6,051 bases of DNA from Gammaproteobacteria bacterium. GTDB taxonomy: Bacteria > Pseudomonadota > Gammaproteobacteria > Pseudomonadales > M0112. Shown piece after piece: positions 5,090 to 6,051 of the stretch (position 1 is the first letter of the stretch; every line of letters starts with the position of its first letter). The translations under genes and the position numbers were made by a program. Below the pieces are notes generated by a model that saw nothing but the letters and a program-made list of their open reading frames with translations, was not told the DNA's origin and ran no database searches. Location: NCBI GenBank assembly GCA_006227085.1, contig SBFY01000070.1, positions 1-6,051 on the forward strand, read 5' to 3'.

Positions 5090-5983
5090 ATGCACATCCT
5101 GATCGTTGGCGGTACCGGCCTCACTGGTGCAACGGCCGCCCGTCACCTGGCCAGCAAGGGTCACCAGGTCACCCTGATGGCACGGCATGCTCCTGATAAT
5201 CCGCTATTGAAGTCGTTTGGTTTTATCCAGGCCGACTATATTAACGATGAACTGCCCGTGGACCGCCTGCGTGGTTTTGATGCGCTGGTGTTTGCGGCCG
5301 GTGCCGACCTGCGCATGCAGCCCCAAGGCAGCGACGACAGCTTTTTCGAGCAAGCCAACACCCTCGCCATCCCGCGTTTTTTTGCCAAGGCCAAGGCTGC
5401 CGGCATTCCCTGTGCGGTCTATATCGGCAGTTATTACCCGCAAGTCGTGCCGGAAAAAATCAACACTAACCTGTATGTAAAATCCCGCCACCTGGCCGAT
5501 GAAGGCGTGCGCGCCCTCAATGATGCGAGCTTCCGGGCCTGCTCCCTGAATGCGCCATTTATTTTGGGCCACTTCCCCGGCGTGAACGCACCACACTTGC
5601 AAGCCCTGGTGAATTACTGCGCGGGGCGGATACCGAATTTGCCACTGATCGCACCTGCCGGCGGCGTCAACCACATCAGCGCGCAGTCGATGGCCGAAGC
5701 CATTGAAGGTGCCATTGCCCGCGGCGAGCCCGGCAAGGCTTACCTGGTCGGCGATGAAAACCTCAGCTGGAAAACCTATTTGGAACTGTTTTGCAAATGC
5801 GCCGGCAACCCGCAGGAGCTGGCAGTGACGACCGATGAACACCCGATGCTGCCGGATATCATCCTCTATGCCGGGCGCAATGCGACGGTTCACTACATCC
5901 CGGACAATGCCCCGCTTAATTACAGCACCGGCAAGATCCGGCAAACGATTGCGGATGTGGTGGCTGCCTGGGGTGGTAACTAA
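5090..5983 (+). CDS. NAD(P)-binding SDR / NAD-dependent epimerase-like protein
   Basis: This 297-residue protein has an N-terminal Rossmann fold of the extended or atypical short-chain dehydrogenase type. The dinucleotide loop is VGGTGLTG (6-13), strand 2 ends LMARH (29-33), and VFAAGAD (67-73) matches the strand-4 motif. IGSYYP (112-117) holds the usual catalytic Ser/Tyr region. The expected YxxxK appears as Y129-V-K-S-R133, so the lysine position is Arg, although K131 is close by. Catalysis may be altered, or the protein may mainly bind or sense a cofactor as NmrA-like proteins do. NAPFILG (154-160) and NHIS (194-197) are typical of the epimerase C-terminal half. The start has only a weak GGGG site (5078-5081). 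It diverges from the oxidoreductase gene; a shared redox role is possible but unproven. Substrate unknown. Confidence 0.82.
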   Translation: MHILIVGGTGLTGATAARHLASKGHQVTLMARHAPDNPLLKSFGFIQADYINDELPVDRLRGFDALVFAAGADLRMQPQGSDDSFFEQANTLAIPRFFAKAKAAGIPCAVYIGSYYPQVVPEKINTNLYVKSRHLADEGVRALNDASFRACSLNAPFILGHFPGVNAPHLQALVNYCAGRIPNLPLIAPAGGVNHISAQSMAEAIEGAIARGEPGKAYLVGDENLSWKTYLELFCKCAGNPQELAVTTDEHPMLPDIILYAGRNATVHYIPDNAPLNYSTGKIRQTIADVVAAWGGN

Positions 5984-6051
5984 CCCAACCGTCATGCAAC
6001 ATGCATTGACGACCTTGCCGCCAACGCCCACCATAGGCATCCAGTAACCAC

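Noticed and set aside
5204..6040. Long minus-strand open frame of 278 codons opposite the SDR gene
   Set aside because: It is antisense to a gene with clear Rossmann motifs, its translation shows no recognisable domain, and it has no supporting start site. It is a shadow of GC-biased codon use.
5984..6051. Possible small gene or terminator after the SDR gene
   Set aside because: Only a 17-codon frame without a ribosome binding site and no stem with a T tract are present; nothing can be supported.

Overview
The window looks like a piece of chromosome from a halotolerant or marine gammaproteobacterium. The assignment rests on a complete ectoine biosynthesis operon, a moderately GC-rich coding background and the protein families present; no taxon can be fixed from the sequence alone. 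The centre of interest is the compatible-solute locus. A MarR-family regulator resembling EctR lies back to back with ectA. The AT-rich gap between them carries several TTAG/CTAA palindromes that look like operators, and a good promoter for the regulator.

Layout. Bases 1-155 (minus) are the start of a membrane protein that runs off the left edge. Bases 279-887 (minus) encode a MarC-family membrane protein, and 906-1388 (minus) the EctR-like regulator; the two are 18 bp apart and probably form one transcript. Bases 1389-1534 are the divergent control region. Rightward come ectA (1535-2068), ectB (2138-3472), ectC (3506-3898) and a 57-residue small gene (3902-4075) that starts 3 bp after ectC. 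A strong hairpin flanked by A and T tracts (4103-4139) can end this operon and also the convergent gene that follows. Bases 4150-5001 (minus) encode a luciferase-like flavin or F420 oxidoreductase. It diverges from an NAD(P)-binding SDR/epimerase-like protein at 5090-5983. The last 68 bases hold nothing I can support.

How the genes work together. EctB converts aspartate semialdehyde to 2,4-diaminobutyrate, EctA acetylates it and EctC closes the ring to ectoine, an osmoprotectant. The divergent regulator probably represses ectA and itself. No ectD hydroxylase and no ectoine-type aspartokinase follow ectC. That place is taken by the small basic protein, which is tightly coupled to ectC and is the least explained part of the operon. 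The MarC-like protein shares the regulator's transcript, so its level may follow the same osmotic signal. The oxidoreductase and SDR genes have no evident link to ectoine.
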